Shown here: positions 40,081 through 49,591 of the stretch, one piece after another
How the letters are laid out: the number at the start of each line of letters is the position of its first letter
Position numbering within the stretch: position 1 is the stretch's first letter
Origin: an uncultured Collinsella sp.
GTDB lineage: Bacteria > Actinomycetota > Coriobacteriia > Coriobacteriales > Coriobacteriaceae
DNA length: 64,000 nucleotides
Direction of reading: 5' to 3'
NCBI GenBank assembly: GCA_958427145.1
Contig: CAUAAZ010000004.1
Location: 47,876 to 111,875 of the forward strand
The notes under the pieces: generated by a model
Told to the model about the DNA's origin: nothing
Databases searched by the model: none
What the model saw: the letters and a program-made list of their open reading frames with translations, nothing else
Program-made: the position numbers and the translations under genes

Positions 40081-40887
40081 CTACCAGACACGTGCGATAG
40101 CGAGGCCATCGACTGCCGCAGCGCCGGCGCGCTTGAGTTCCGCCGAAGCCGCTGCCATCGTCGCGCCCGTGGTGATAACGTCATCGATAAGCAGCAAGCG
40201 GCGGCCGTGCACGTCCTCAACCGTCTCGTACATGCCTTGGGCACGCTCGCGGCGCTCCTCACGACCGAGTTCACGCTGGTCGCCATGGCCGTACTTAACG
40301 AGGGCGTCGAGCAGGGGAACACCCGACAGCTCGCAAAATGGGCGCGCAATAGCCGCCATATGATCAAAACCACGCCGCCGAAACGCTGCCGCCGTCGCAG
40401 GCACAAACACCACCGCATCCGCACCGGACAGCACACCTCCGTAGCGATCGGGCGCTACGACCTGGGCATGCAGGGCGGTATCGTAGAGCAGCTCCGCCAG
40501 ATACGAAGCCAGGCGTCGCTCGCCCGCGTCCTTGTACGCCTTAATGATGCGCGGCAGCAGATGCGCGTAGACGGCGCACGCCAAGCAGCGATCGAGCGCC
40601 TCGGCCAGCGCCGAGGACTCCCCCTCGACCGAGCACTCGGTGCACAGCAGGTCCCCATACGGAGCACCACACCGGATACAGCTATGGCACGGGTCGATGA
40701 GCGCGAGCGAGGCTAGACAATCCTGGCAAATCAACACACCGGCGCGTTCGCAGCCAGCACAGCGCGTGGGCGACAACGCCTCAAGCGCTTCGTGTGCCGC
40801 CCGCTCGGCAAACGGTCGCAATATGTCCGCAAACGGCAGGTCGGCACCGTCTTGCAAGCGGTTCAAAACATCCAAATGGTTCTTCAT
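40081..40887 (-). CDS. comF: ComF-family phosphoribosyltransferase-like protein
   Basis: 268 residues from ATG 40887 (GGAGGG seven bases upstream). An N-terminal zinc-finger region (CAGCERAGVLICQDC, CIRCGAPYGDLLCTEC) is followed by a phosphoribosyltransferase fold with the PRPP-binding motif LLLIDDVITTGATM. ComF proteins take part in DNA uptake or related processes in competent bacteria, but are widespread in others where the role is unclear. Confidence 0.9.
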   Translation of the reverse strand: MKNHLDVLNRLQDGADLPFADILRPFAERAAHEALEALSPTRCAGCERAGVLICQDCLASLALIDPCHSCIRCGAPYGDLLCTECSVEGESSALAEALDRCLACAVYAHLLPRIIKAYKDAGERRLASYLAELLYDTALHAQVVAPDRYGGVLSGADAVVFVPATAAAFRRRGFDHMAAIARPFCELSGVPLLDALVKYGHGDQRELGREERRERAQGMYETVEDVHGRRLLLIDDVITTGATMAAASAELKRAGAAAVDGLAIARVW

Positions 40888-40989
40888 GACACAACCCTCC
40901 CTACGCACTGGGCGCGGGGAGGGTTGCCGATCATGCATATGCTACCCCGGAGTACTCCGGAGCAAGGCAAACAAAACCGCGTGCGGGCG

Positions 40990-42690
40990 CTACTCGCCGG
41001 CAGGCGGCTGCGGTGCCGACGAAGACGGGGCCGAGCCATCGCCACCATCATGGCGCGGCTTACGGGAACGGCGACGGCGACGGCGCTTTTGGCCCTGGTC
41101 GGCCGAACCCTCGCCTCCACGGTCCTCACGCGAATCGCGCTCGTCGCGAGCGGCGCCGCGCGAAGCCTTGGCAGCAGCTCCCCCGCCGTCTCCAGGACGA
41201 CGGCGCGTGACCTTGACCTCGCCATCCGAGACCTGATCGGCCACGGAGGGCACCGAGGGCTTCTGCTGCGCGCCCGACGAGTGGCGACGGCGCGGACGCG
41301 GCGCGCGCTCATCCTCGCCATGCGACTTGCCGCCCTTATCGGCAGGCGCATCGGCGCCCGAGCCGCCCTTGGGGGCAGCGCCAGCCTCGCGAGCAGCTGC
41401 GGCACGGAAGGCGTCCTCGCGCTCCTCGCTCGACAGATGACGGCGACGACGGCGCGTGGGATTCATGCCACCACCGCGATTCTGCTGTTGAGGCTGCTGA
41501 GCCTCGCGCTCGCGGGGGGAATTCTTGCCTGCGGGAGCGGCCTCGCCGGCATCGCCCGAACCCGAGCGCTTGCGGCGGCGACGTCCACCGGCAGTCTCCT
41601 CGGCCTCGGGTGCCTCGGCCTTGCCGCGACCCTTACCGCGGCCGCGACCCTCGCCCTGGCTCTGACCGGTACGGGTATCGGCGTCCGCATCGCGACGGCG
41701 GCGCTTGGGCATCGTCGTCCCCGCCAGACGGTCGGCGCTCGACAGGCCATCGCCCACGTCGACGCCGTTCTCGCGGTCGAGCTCCATAAGCGCCAGGCGC
41801 ATCTCGGGCGACTCGATACGCTCGAGCACATCGCGCGTCACGCAGTCGGGGCGGCAGTTGCAGCCCTGCTCGGCGGCCTTCTTTTTGCAGCCCTCAGAGC
41901 AGGTCATGTCAGCCAGGTTGACCTTAAAGACTTTGCCGTTCTCCAGGCGCAACACCAGCTGCTCGCGCGGCGTGTCATATTCCTGGATGCGCGCCTTGCC
42001 AAGCGGCGTATCGATAAGCGTCTTCTTTTTGGGCGCGCGGCTCTTAAAGTCCTTGTACGCCTCGAACTCGTAGCGCAGGCAGCACATCAGGCGGCCGCAG
42101 ACGCCGCTAATTTTGGACGAGTTGAGCGGCAGGTCCTGCTCTTTTGCCATGCGAATCGAAACCGGCTCAAACTGTCCGCCAAAGCGCGTGCAGCAGAGCT
42201 CCTGGCCGCACTGGGCATAGCCGCCCACCAGGCGGGTCTCGTCACGCACGCCGATCTGGCGCATGTCGACGCGAATGTGCAGCGTCGAGGACAGGTCCTT
42301 GACGAGCTGACGGAAATCGACGCGCTCCTCGGCAGCAAAGTAGAACACGGCCTTCTCGCCGCCAAACAGGTACTCGACGCCGACCGGCTTCATCTCGAGG
42401 TCGAGCTCCTTGACCAGGCGGCGGAAGTCGACCATGGCCTCGTCACCCTGGATAGCCAGGTCGTCGGCAAGCTGCAGGTCGATGTCGCTCGCCACGCGCA
42501 GCACGGGCTTGAGCGGCTGACCGATCTCGTCGAGCGGCACCTCGAAGGGGTCGGCCGTGACCAGGCCGATCTCGGTTCCGCGCTCGGTGGAGCAGATGGC
42601 ATAATCGGCCTCGAGGATATCCAGATCCTGTGGGTCGAACCACAGGTCGCGCGAGGCGTAGGTAAACTTAACGGGTACGACTAACGGCAT
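40990..42690 (-). CDS. ricT: PSP1/RicT-family protein with long basic C-terminal tail
   Basis: 566 residues. Residues ~1-290 are the PSP1 domain (YAICSTERGTEIGLV..., CGQELCCTRFGGQFEPVSIRMAK, KISGVCGRLMCCLRYE), whose Cys residues ligate Fe-S clusters in the RicAFT complex that governs RNase Y processing. A Cys-rich segment (CSEGCKKKAAEQGCNCRPDC) follows. Residues ~330-566 are a low-complexity Arg/Lys/Glu/Gly tail absent from typical ~275-residue RicT. The start overlaps the holB stop by 10 bases, as in the common tmk-holB-ricT order. Confidence 0.9.
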   Translation of the reverse strand: MPLVVPVKFTYASRDLWFDPQDLDILEADYAICSTERGTEIGLVTADPFEVPLDEIGQPLKPVLRVASDIDLQLADDLAIQGDEAMVDFRRLVKELDLEMKPVGVEYLFGGEKAVFYFAAEERVDFRQLVKDLSSTLHIRVDMRQIGVRDETRLVGGYAQCGQELCCTRFGGQFEPVSIRMAKEQDLPLNSSKISGVCGRLMCCLRYEFEAYKDFKSRAPKKKTLIDTPLGKARIQEYDTPREQLVLRLENGKVFKVNLADMTCSEGCKKKAAEQGCNCRPDCVTRDVLERIESPEMRLALMELDRENGVDVGDGLSSADRLAGTTMPKRRRRDADADTRTGQSQGEGRGRGKGRGKAEAPEAEETAGGRRRRKRSGSGDAGEAAPAGKNSPREREAQQPQQQNRGGGMNPTRRRRRHLSSEEREDAFRAAAAREAGAAPKGGSGADAPADKGGKSHGEDERAPRPRRRHSSGAQQKPSVPSVADQVSDGEVKVTRRRPGDGGGAAAKASRGAARDERDSREDRGGEGSADQGQKRRRRRRSRKPRHDGGDGSAPSSSAPQPPAGE

Positions 42691-43808
42691 TTCAGTGCCT
42701 TCCTGATATCGAACAGCATGACCTCGATGGCCAGCTGGGGAGTAACGTTTCTGGCGATGTTGCGCTCGGCGGTTGCGACCGCCTCGAGCGCCCGCGTGGC
42801 ACCCGCAACATTCGTCGCGGCGGCAAGCCGCCCGATCGTGTCGCGCACGTCCTCGTTCACAACGTCTGCCGCCTCGTCCTGAAGCGTCAGCAGCACGTCG
42901 CGCATGAGCGTCCGCGCGCTCGCCAGCGCTTCCATAATACCCGAACGCTCGCGCGCGTTGAGTTCGCGCTTGTTGCGGTCCTCAAGCTGCTTCAATGCTC
43001 CACGCGACAGGTAGTCGGCGTTTTGCTCGAGCACCTTTTCCTGCGTGGACTTGACCTCGGCGAGCGGCGCCTTAACGGCGACGATGAGTGACTTGGCACG
43101 GCTGAGCACGTCGGCCTCGTCGGCGGCGATGAGCGAATCGATGGCGCGAACCATCTGACGGCGAGCGTCCTGGCGCTCGGCGCTCTTGAGGAACTCGATG
43201 CCACGCGCGGGGCTTCCCGCTACTGCGACGGCCATACGGCAACGCGCAGGGTCCTGACCGGTGGCGCGGCTCACGGCCTGCGCGGCGACGGCGGGCGACA
43301 CCAGCCGAAACGGCACGCACTGGCAGCGGCTCACGATGGTGGGCAGCATCACGTCTGCCGAGGTGCCCAGCAGGATGAACATAACGCCCTCGGGCGGCTC
43401 CTCGAGTGTCTTGAGCAGCGCGTTGGCGGTGTTGGCGCGCAGTTGCTCGGCACGGTCGATGATGTAGACCTTGGCCTTGGCACGGATGGGCGCCAGAGGC
43501 ACGTCATCGAGCAGCTCGCGGGTCTGGGCGATGAGGTAGCCCGTGGCGCTCTCGGGCGTGTAATAGTGCACGTCGGGGTGCGTATGGCGGGCGACGCGCA
43601 CGCAGCTATCGCATGAGCCGCAGCCATCCTGCTCGCACAGGAAGGCTTGGGCGAGCGCCCACGCGGCGTCGAGCTTGCCCGCGCCGGGCGCGCCCAAAAA
43701 CAGGTAGGCGTGCGATGCGCGACCGCTGGCGACGGCATTGGTCAAAAAGTCGCGCACGCGCTCTTGGGTGTCAAGCTTGGCCAGCAGGCTTGTCTGAGCG
43801 GGGGCCAT
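42681..43808 (-). CDS. holB: DNA polymerase III subunit delta'
   Basis: 375 residues from ATG 43808, one base after the tmk stop. AAA+ clamp-loader fold: HAYLFLGAPGAGKLDAAWALA (P-loop-like, degenerate as usual for delta'), a zinc module (CGSCDSCVRVARH), VYIIDRAEQLRANTANALLKTLEEPPE (Walker B/sensor region) and VSRCQCVPFRL. It is part of the replicative clamp loader. Confidence 0.92.
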   Translation of the reverse strand: MAPAQTSLLAKLDTQERVRDFLTNAVASGRASHAYLFLGAPGAGKLDAAWALAQAFLCEQDGCGSCDSCVRVARHTHPDVHYYTPESATGYLIAQTRELLDDVPLAPIRAKAKVYIIDRAEQLRANTANALLKTLEEPPEGVMFILLGTSADVMLPTIVSRCQCVPFRLVSPAVAAQAVSRATGQDPARCRMAVAVAGSPARGIEFLKSAERQDARRQMVRAIDSLIAADEADVLSRAKSLIVAVKAPLAEVKSTQEKVLEQNADYLSRGALKQLEDRNKRELNARERSGIMEALASARTLMRDVLLTLQDEAADVVNEDVRDTIGRLAAATNVAGATRALEAVATAERNIARNVTPQLAIEVMLFDIRKALKCR

Positions 43809-43809
43809 G

Positions 43810-44493
43810 TTACTCGGCCTCCTGGGCAAGCGCGGCGGTGACGGCGTCCTGGGAAATGTCGAGGCCGTAGACGCGAACCTGCTCGACCGTCCGCGCGAAG
43901 ACGTCCTCGATGGACGCGGTCGCGTCGATGAGCTTTACGCGGTTTGGTTCCTCGGCGGCGATGGCGCAAAATCCCTGGTAGACACGCTCTTGGAAGGCCA
44001 TGCCCTTAGCCTCCATGCGATCTGCCGCGCCACGGGCTGCCATGCGCAGCGCCGCCTGCTCGGGCGTGATGTGATAGACGAGCGTGAGCGCCGGGTGCGT
44101 CCCCGCGACGGCCAGGTTGTTGGCATCGCGCACTATCTGGCGATCGAGGCCATCGGCAAACGCCTGATAGCAAGTTGTGGAATCGTAGAAGCGGTCGCAC
44201 AGGACCACCTTGCCGGCAGCAAGGGCAGGCGCGATGACCTCGTGCACCAACTGGGCGCGCGCGGCCTCGTAGAGCAACAACTCGCAGGTGTCGCCCATCG
44301 CCGTATTGGCGGGGTCGAGCAGCAGAGCACGGATCTTTTCGCTGATGGCGGTACCGCCCGGCTCGCGCAGGGTCACAACCTGGTAGCCGGCAAGGTCGAG
44401 CGCACGGGCAAGCAGGCGCGCCTGCGTAGATTTACCGGCGCCATCGACACCCTCGAGCGTAATGAAGCTATGTTGAGCGGGCTCAAAAGCCAT
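43810..44493 (-). CDS. tmk: Thymidylate kinase
   Basis: 227 residues. P-loop EGVDGAGKST (residues 14-23), LREPGGTAISEKIR, DRFYDSTTCYQ and the LID region (AARGAADRMEAKG). It phosphorylates dTMP to dTDP. First gene of tmk-holB-ricT. Confidence 0.94.
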   Translation of the reverse strand: MAFEPAQHSFITLEGVDGAGKSTQARLLARALDLAGYQVVTLREPGGTAISEKIRALLLDPANTAMGDTCELLLYEAARAQLVHEVIAPALAAGKVVLCDRFYDSTTCYQAFADGLDRQIVRDANNLAVAGTHPALTLVYHITPEQAALRMAARGAADRMEAKGMAFQERVYQGFCAIAAEEPNRVKLIDATASIEDVFARTVEQVRVYGLDISQDAVTAALAQEAE

Positions 44494-44595
44494 GGGCGCA
44501 GCCCCTTCCTACAAGGCGCGTAAATGCAGATATATCAACCAAGCCATGATACCCCAGTGCTCGGTGCGTCCCCAATGGCTAAAGGTGCCTTTCCA

Positions 44596-44664
44596 AAGTT
44601 GCGGTGAAATAGGGACTGATTGAAGCTCTGAGACCGCCAAACAGTCCCTATTTCACCGCAACTT
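44596..44664. repeat. Perfect 23-bp inverted repeat
   Basis: Left arm 44596-44618 (contains GCGGTGAAATAGGGACTG) and right arm 44642-44664 are exactly complementary, around a 23-base loop. It lies in the divergent gap between tmk and the zinc-ribbon gene. No T-tract follows. It shares the TAGGGAC core with the inverted repeat at 45735-45792. Confidence 0.8.
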
Positions 44665-44732
44665 ATGATGGGGAATTTTGGACGCTGGGTATAATCGTCG
44701 TATTGCATTGAAATGTGGCGAAAGGAGTGGCA

Positions 44733-45716
44733 ATGTCTCGGTATTGCGCCTCGTGCGGCAAGCTTCTTGCAGATAATGCCAAGTTCTGCACCTCGTGCGG
44801 TGCACCCGTTGAGCAAACAACCGCGAGCGATAGCCAGCCCGCTTTTGAGCAGACCGGCTCCCTTGATACGCCGCAAGCCAAGGCGGACGACCCCCTCGCC
44901 TATCGCCCCGACCCCGCCGCAGGCCCCGCGGCCGTCGAGACCACGCAGCGCATACCCGTCGCGAGCGGCTCGTCCCAACAGGAGCCGGCTCCCGCATACG
45001 CGCCCGCTTCGCCACAGACCCCCGCCCCCAAAAAGAGCGGCACCGGGCCGCTTATCGCCGTTATCGTTGTGCTGGTGGCAATCATCATCGCCCTGGTCGT
45101 TTTCTTTGTGATCAAGCCTTTCGACAACGCCGCCACGCAGACGACTGCCGAGGTAGCTAAGCTGCACCATGACGTCGACGACGATGACCTAAAGCCTCTC
45201 GGCGATCCCAACAGCCTGTACGACGATGATGACGATGACGACGAGGATGGCGGCGAAGCAACGCTCTCCGAGCAGAACCTCTACCGCCGACTGAGCGAAT
45301 ACTACGACTTGCTAGAAGACCTCGACAACTACGTCCGTGGCTGCGCGCAGAACTTCAACGGCAGCTATCTGGAAGAGGATCGAACCACCCGCCAAAATCT
45401 CGCCGACGTCGCCGAGCGCACAGAGGACACCATCGAGCAGTATTACGACATCGTCGAGGACCTGGACGTCCCGACGAGCTCCAAGAACTACAGCTCCTGG
45501 AAGGACATCATCGCCCTGTACGACGACCTGGATCACCGCATTGACGCAATCTGTGATGCCTGGGAGATCAGCCTGAAATACGCCAAGCCTGCGGACCACA
45601 AGAATGAGATCGTGGCGCCGCTGTCGCGCGACAACGTGGCGGGCACCAATGACAATAAGTACCGCCTAGACTTTGAGGAACGCTATCCCGGCGCCAAGCC
45701 TGTCGAGGTGAACTAG
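44733..45716 (+). CDS. Zinc-ribbon, single-pass membrane protein
   Basis: 327 residues from ATG 44733 (AAAGGAG upstream). N-terminal zinc ribbon CASCG...CTSCG (residues 5-24), Pro/Ala-rich linker, one membrane helix (~106-127), an acidic run (DDDDDDDEDG, ~164-173), then an outer domain of ~150 residues with helical character. The family is common but of unknown function in Coriobacteriia. Confidence 0.8.
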   Translation: MSRYCASCGKLLADNAKFCTSCGAPVEQTTASDSQPAFEQTGSLDTPQAKADDPLAYRPDPAAGPAAVETTQRIPVASGSSQQEPAPAYAPASPQTPAPKKSGTGPLIAVIVVLVAIIIALVVFFVIKPFDNAATQTTAEVAKLHHDVDDDDLKPLGDPNSLYDDDDDDDEDGGEATLSEQNLYRRLSEYYDLLEDLDNYVRGCAQNFNGSYLEEDRTTRQNLADVAERTEDTIEQYYDIVEDLDVPTSSKNYSSWKDIIALYDDLDHRIDAICDAWEISLKYAKPADHKNEIVAPLSRDNVAGTNDNKYRLDFEERYPGAKPVEVN

Positions 45717-45734
45717 TGCTTTGTCGTTCCCGAG

Positions 45735-45792
45735 CCGGCAGTTAGGGACGTTCCTAAACTGCCGGCAGAAAAGGAACGTCCCTAACTGCCGG
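45735..45792. repeat. Perfect 21-bp inverted repeat
   Basis: Left arm 45735-45755 (CCGGCAGTTAGGGACGTTCC...) and right arm 45772-45792 match exactly around a 16-base loop that itself contains CTGCCGGCAG. It lies just before the bidirectional terminator at 45795-45838. Confidence 0.8.
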
Positions 45793-45794
45793 TC

Positions 45795-45838
45795 AAAAAA
45801 AACGAGCGAGGATCGCGGGGTCCTCGCTCGTTTTTTGG
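45795..45838. terminator. Bidirectional terminator (zinc-ribbon gene / topA)
   Basis: AACGAGCGAGGA (45801-45812) pairs with TCCTCGCTCGTT (45821-45832), flanked by A6 on the left and T6 on the right. Confidence 0.9.
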
Positions 45839-45858
45839 GTAATGTTTCGACTGCGCCG

Positions 45859-48435
45859 TTACTTGTCGGCGGCTGCTTTCTTGGCAGTCGACTTCTTCGC
45901 GGTCGTCTTCTTGGCGACAGTGGCTTTCTTAGCCGTCGTCTTCTTTGCCGTGCTCGCCTTGGTCGTGGTCTTGCGGCCGCGGGCGGGCTTCTTCTCCTTG
46001 GTCGGGCAGTCCATGTTGACGCAGATGCGCCACGGGCCGCGCGCGGTGTTGACCACCACGATGGGGGCGCCGCACTCGGGACAGGTCTCGCCCGTCGCCT
46101 CGAGCTTGCCACGCGCCGGCAGCGGATAGCTCACGCCGCAATCGTCATAGTTGGTGCAGCGGATAAAGCGCTTGCCGCTCTTCTCGCTCTTGTGCGCGAT
46201 CAGATCGCCATGGCGTCCGGCCTCGGCACACACCTTGCACTCGCCCACCTTAAGGTCGGGTTCGTAGTTGGTGGGGCACGTGGGATTCACGCAAATCTCG
46301 AAGGCCTTCTGGCGGAACGGCTGGCACTTAATGCGCGGCGCGCCGCACTCGGGGCACACGGCCGCCTCGCCCTCGAGCGGGCTTACCTTGACGCCGCTCG
46401 GCACCGGATAGGTCACATCGCAGTCGGGCCAGCCCATACAGCCGATAAAGCTGCCGCGGGTCTTGGCGCTCGTCTTCATAACCAGGTCCTTGCCGCACTT
46501 GGGGCAGGCGCCCACGCGCGCATCGGCCGTGACGGCGTCGCTGATGGCGTCGCCCAGCTCCTGCGTATGCTTGAGCAGCTCGTCGAGCACGCCAGCCAGC
46601 AGCGCGCGCGAGTGCGTCACGACATGCTCTTCGGTATCCTCGCCGCGCTCCACACGGGTCATGTCGCCATCGAGCTCGCTGGTCATATCGGGGCTCGTGA
46701 TGCGCGGGGCAAACTGCGTCAGTGCGTCGATGATGGCGATGCCCAGCTGGCTCGGCTCCACGGGATCGTTTTTGAGATAGCGCACGGCGTACAGGCGCTC
46801 GATGATGCTCGCGCGCGTGGACTTGGTGCCCAGGCCGCGCTTTTCCATCTCCTGCACGAGCTTGCCCTGGCTGTAGCGCGCGGGCGGCTCGGTCTGCTTG
46901 GCCTCGAGCTTAATGTCGAACACGTCGACCGTATCGCCCTGCTCCAGCGGCGGCATCTGCTCGTCGCGCTTGAGTCCGTACGGGTACGCCTCGCGGAAAC
47001 CCGGGGTCACGAGCACATCGCCCGAAGCCACGAACGGCTCACCGTTCACGTCGAGCTCGAGCTTAGTGTTTTCGATGGTCGCGGGACCCATAAGCGTCGC
47101 TAGGAAGCGGCGGGCGATGAGGTCGTAGAGCTTGCGCTGGCCGCCGTCGAGCGTGGACGGATCGCCCTCGCCCGTGGGATAGATAGGCGGGTGGTCGGTG
47201 GTCTCGACCTTGCCGCGCGTGGGCCTCATGGGGCCGGCGAGGACCTTTTTGCACACGGGCGCCAGCGCCGGGTTGATCTTTGCAAGGTCACTCACCACAG
47301 CGCCCAGATCGAGCGTCGCGGGGTACACGGTGTTGTCGACACGCGGGTAGCTGATGAGGCCCGCCATGTAGAGGGACTCGGCGATGCGCATGGTACGCGC
47401 AGGCGAGATGCCCTCGGCTGCGGCGGCAGCCTGCAGCGAGGTGGTCGCAAACGGCGTGGGTGGCTGCTGCTTGCGTGAGCGCTTGGTCACCGCGGCGACG
47501 GTTGCCGTCGTAACGCCGTCGACATGGCCGTATGCCGTCTCGGCAGCATCCTTGTCGGTAAAGCGTGCCGTCTTGTGCGCAATCTTAAAGCGGTCGTCCT
47601 CGGCAGCACCCTGCGCGGCGCCCATGCCGCGGATCTGCCAATAGTCCTCGGGCACAAACGCCATGCGCTCGCGCTCGCGCTCGACCACCAGGGCAAGCGT
47701 CGGGGTCTGCACGCGGCCGGCGGAACGCACGTTGCCAAAGCCGCCAAACTTGGCGAGCGTCAGGTAGCGCGTGAGCACCGCACCCCAAATGAGGTCGATG
47801 TGCTGGCGGCTCTCGCCGGCGTCGGCCAGATTCTGGTCGAGCGAGACAAGGTTATCGAAGGCCTGCGTGATCTCGGCCTTGGTAAACGAAGAATACTGGG
47901 CGCGGGCAACCGGCAAGTCCGGCGCAACCTCGCGCACCTTGTTGAGGGCGTCCGAACCGATCAGCTCGCCCTCGCGATCGAAGTCCGTAGCGATGATGAC
48001 GCTGTCGGACTTTTTGGCGAGGTTCTTAAGCGAGCGAATGAGCTCTTTCTCAGCCGGCAACTTAATGACGGGCGCCCAGGTGAGGTAAGGCAGACTCTCG
48101 AGCTTCCAGCCCTTAATGGAGATGCCATCGGCAAGGAACGGCTTACGCTTGGTGTCGTAAGGCGGGCGTGCCAGGCCATCGGGCATGTCGGCCGGCAGTA
48201 TCTCGCCGTCCTCGGTGACCGAATACCAGCCCAGCTTTTTATCGAACAGCACGCTGTCGCAAAAATCAGGCGCAAGGATGTGACCGGCAAGGCCGATCGT
48301 CACGCACTCCTCGCCCTTCCACTCAAAGCGGTAGATGGCGGTGTTGTACACCTTGTCCTTTTTGGGCTTACCCGTGGACAGACGCTCGGCGATCTGACGC
48401 GCGGCGTCGTTTTTCTCGGCGATGATGAGCTTCAA
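45859..48435 (-). CDS. topA: DNA topoisomerase I (type IA, multi-zinc-ribbon, basic tail)
   Basis: 858 residues with a TTG start (48435; AGGAG upstream). Toprim motif DFDREGE (151-157), SAGRVQTPTLALV, and catalytic Tyr363 in ISYPRVDN. The C-terminus has about four Cys4 zinc ribbons (CPKCGKD...CMGWPDC; CPECGAP; CKVC; CPECGAP) and then a Lys/Ala-rich tail. It relaxes negative supercoils. The organisation is nearer the archaeal-type TopA/TopB group than E. coli TopA; the tail, rich in KKTTAKK repeats, probably binds DNA. Confidence 0.92.
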   Translation of the reverse strand: MKLIIAEKNDAARQIAERLSTGKPKKDKVYNTAIYRFEWKGEECVTIGLAGHILAPDFCDSVLFDKKLGWYSVTEDGEILPADMPDGLARPPYDTKRKPFLADGISIKGWKLESLPYLTWAPVIKLPAEKELIRSLKNLAKKSDSVIIATDFDREGELIGSDALNKVREVAPDLPVARAQYSSFTKAEITQAFDNLVSLDQNLADAGESRQHIDLIWGAVLTRYLTLAKFGGFGNVRSAGRVQTPTLALVVERERERMAFVPEDYWQIRGMGAAQGAAEDDRFKIAHKTARFTDKDAAETAYGHVDGVTTATVAAVTKRSRKQQPPTPFATTSLQAAAAAEGISPARTMRIAESLYMAGLISYPRVDNTVYPATLDLGAVVSDLAKINPALAPVCKKVLAGPMRPTRGKVETTDHPPIYPTGEGDPSTLDGGQRKLYDLIARRFLATLMGPATIENTKLELDVNGEPFVASGDVLVTPGFREAYPYGLKRDEQMPPLEQGDTVDVFDIKLEAKQTEPPARYSQGKLVQEMEKRGLGTKSTRASIIERLYAVRYLKNDPVEPSQLGIAIIDALTQFAPRITSPDMTSELDGDMTRVERGEDTEEHVVTHSRALLAGVLDELLKHTQELGDAISDAVTADARVGACPKCGKDLVMKTSAKTRGSFIGCMGWPDCDVTYPVPSGVKVSPLEGEAAVCPECGAPRIKCQPFRQKAFEICVNPTCPTNYEPDLKVGECKVCAEAGRHGDLIAHKSEKSGKRFIRCTNYDDCGVSYPLPARGKLEATGETCPECGAPIVVVNTARGPWRICVNMDCPTKEKKPARGRKTTTKASTAKKTTAKKATVAKKTTAKKSTAKKAAADK

Positions 48436-48489
48436 AAGAGGCTCCTATCTCGTATCTCTGCGGCTACGCCCGCCCGTATGGCGGCCGAC

Positions 48490-49173
48490 TTACGCCCTTG
48501 CTTGCTCAATCTGCCCGATGAGCCAATCGCACCAGGCATCCATGCCCTCGCCCTTGCGCGCGCTCACGGCAAACCGCGGCGCCTGCGGATTGAGGTCATC
48601 GAGTGTCTTAGTATACCTATCCATGTCAAAATCGAAAGCCGGAGCCACGTCGACCTTGTTGAGCAGCTGCGCGCCGGCGTGTTGGAAGATGCCCGGGTAC
48701 TTGATGGGCTTGTCGTCGCCCTCGGGCACCGAGAGAATCATGATGGACAGGTTCTCGCCCAGGTCAAAGTCGACCGGGCAGACCAGGTTGCCCACATTTT
48801 CGATAAAGATAACGTCGATGTTTTCCAGACCCACAGCCTGGTCGAACGCGTCGACGGCCTCCATGATCATGTTGCCCTCGAGGTGGCACAGGCCCCCCGT
48901 GTTGATCTGGATGGCAGGCATGCCGGCTTCCTTCATGGTGATGGCGTCGACGTCCGAGGCGATGTCGCCCTCGATGACGGCGCAGCGCAGGCCCGCCTTG
49001 TCACGCAGGCGCTCGTTGGTGCCCAGGATCGTGGTGGTCTTGCCCGAGCCAGGGCTCGACAAGACGTTGATCACATAGGTGCCTGCCTCATTAAATCGCT
49101 GACGCAGCTGATCTGCCAGGCGCTCATTGCGCGACAGAATCGGCGACGCGATATCAATCGTTTTCTCAGCCAT
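48490..49173 (-). CDS. hypB: Hydrogenase nickel insertion GTPase HypB
   Basis: 227 residues. P-loop SSPGSGKTT (39-47), VIEGDIASDVDA, GGLCHLEGNM (metal-binding Cys/His) and IENVGNLVCPVDFDLGE are standard. It lacks the His-rich N-terminal stretch and the CXXCGC motif of some HypB. It delivers Ni to NiFe hydrogenase or urease with HypA. It lies 55 bases after hypA in the tatB-tatC-hypA-hypB unit. Confidence 0.93.
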   Translation of the reverse strand: MAEKTIDIASPILSRNERLADQLRQRFNEAGTYVINVLSSPGSGKTTTILGTNERLRDKAGLRCAVIEGDIASDVDAITMKEAGMPAIQINTGGLCHLEGNMIMEAVDAFDQAVGLENIDVIFIENVGNLVCPVDFDLGENLSIMILSVPEGDDKPIKYPGIFQHAGAQLLNKVDVAPAFDFDMDRYTKTLDDLNPQAPRFAVSARKGEGMDAWCDWLIGQIEQARA

Positions 49174-49228
49174 ACTCAGCGCTCCTTACTTTTGCCCCTT
49201 TATACCCCGTCCCCAGGTGGCTGATGGG

Positions 49229-49585
49229 CTAATCGTCGGGGGTTTCGATTTCGATACTTGCGATGTCGAGTTCGCGGCCGTGCAGCAGGCGCACGTTGGC
49301 ACCACCACACTGGGGACAGCGGCAATGGAAACGGTCGTGTTCAAAGACCTCACCGCAGTCCAGACACTCGCTTTGTGGATGGACTTCCTCTACGGCAAGC
49401 TCGCAGCCGCGCGTGAGCAGGTCCTCGTCGCGAAACGTCTCCCAGGCAAAGTCGAGCGCCTCGCGCACGACCTCGGTCATATCCCCGATACGCAGCGTTA
49501 CCAAAACGGCGCGCGAGGCCCCCGCCCCACGCGCCGCGCGAATCACTGTATCGAGTATGCCGTTGACAATGCCAACCTCGTGCAT
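49229..49585 (-). CDS. hypA: Hydrogenase nickel metallochaperone HypA
   Basis: 118 residues. MHEVGI carries the N-terminal Ni ligands (Met1, His2), and the zinc site is CLDC...CPQCG. It hands Ni to HypB. Its ribosome site overlaps the end of tatC. Confidence 0.93.
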   Translation of the reverse strand: MHEVGIVNGILDTVIRAARGAGASRAVLVTLRIGDMTEVVREALDFAWETFRDEDLLTRGCELAVEEVHPQSECLDCGEVFEHDRFHCRCPQCGGANVRLLHGRELDIASIEIETPDD

Positions 49586-49591
49586 ACCGAT

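Noticed and set aside
40792..42684. 630-residue plus-strand frame opposite ricT
   Set aside because: It is antisense to ricT with low-complexity Ala/Arg/Leu content; ricT has domain motifs, operon overlap and a ribosome site.
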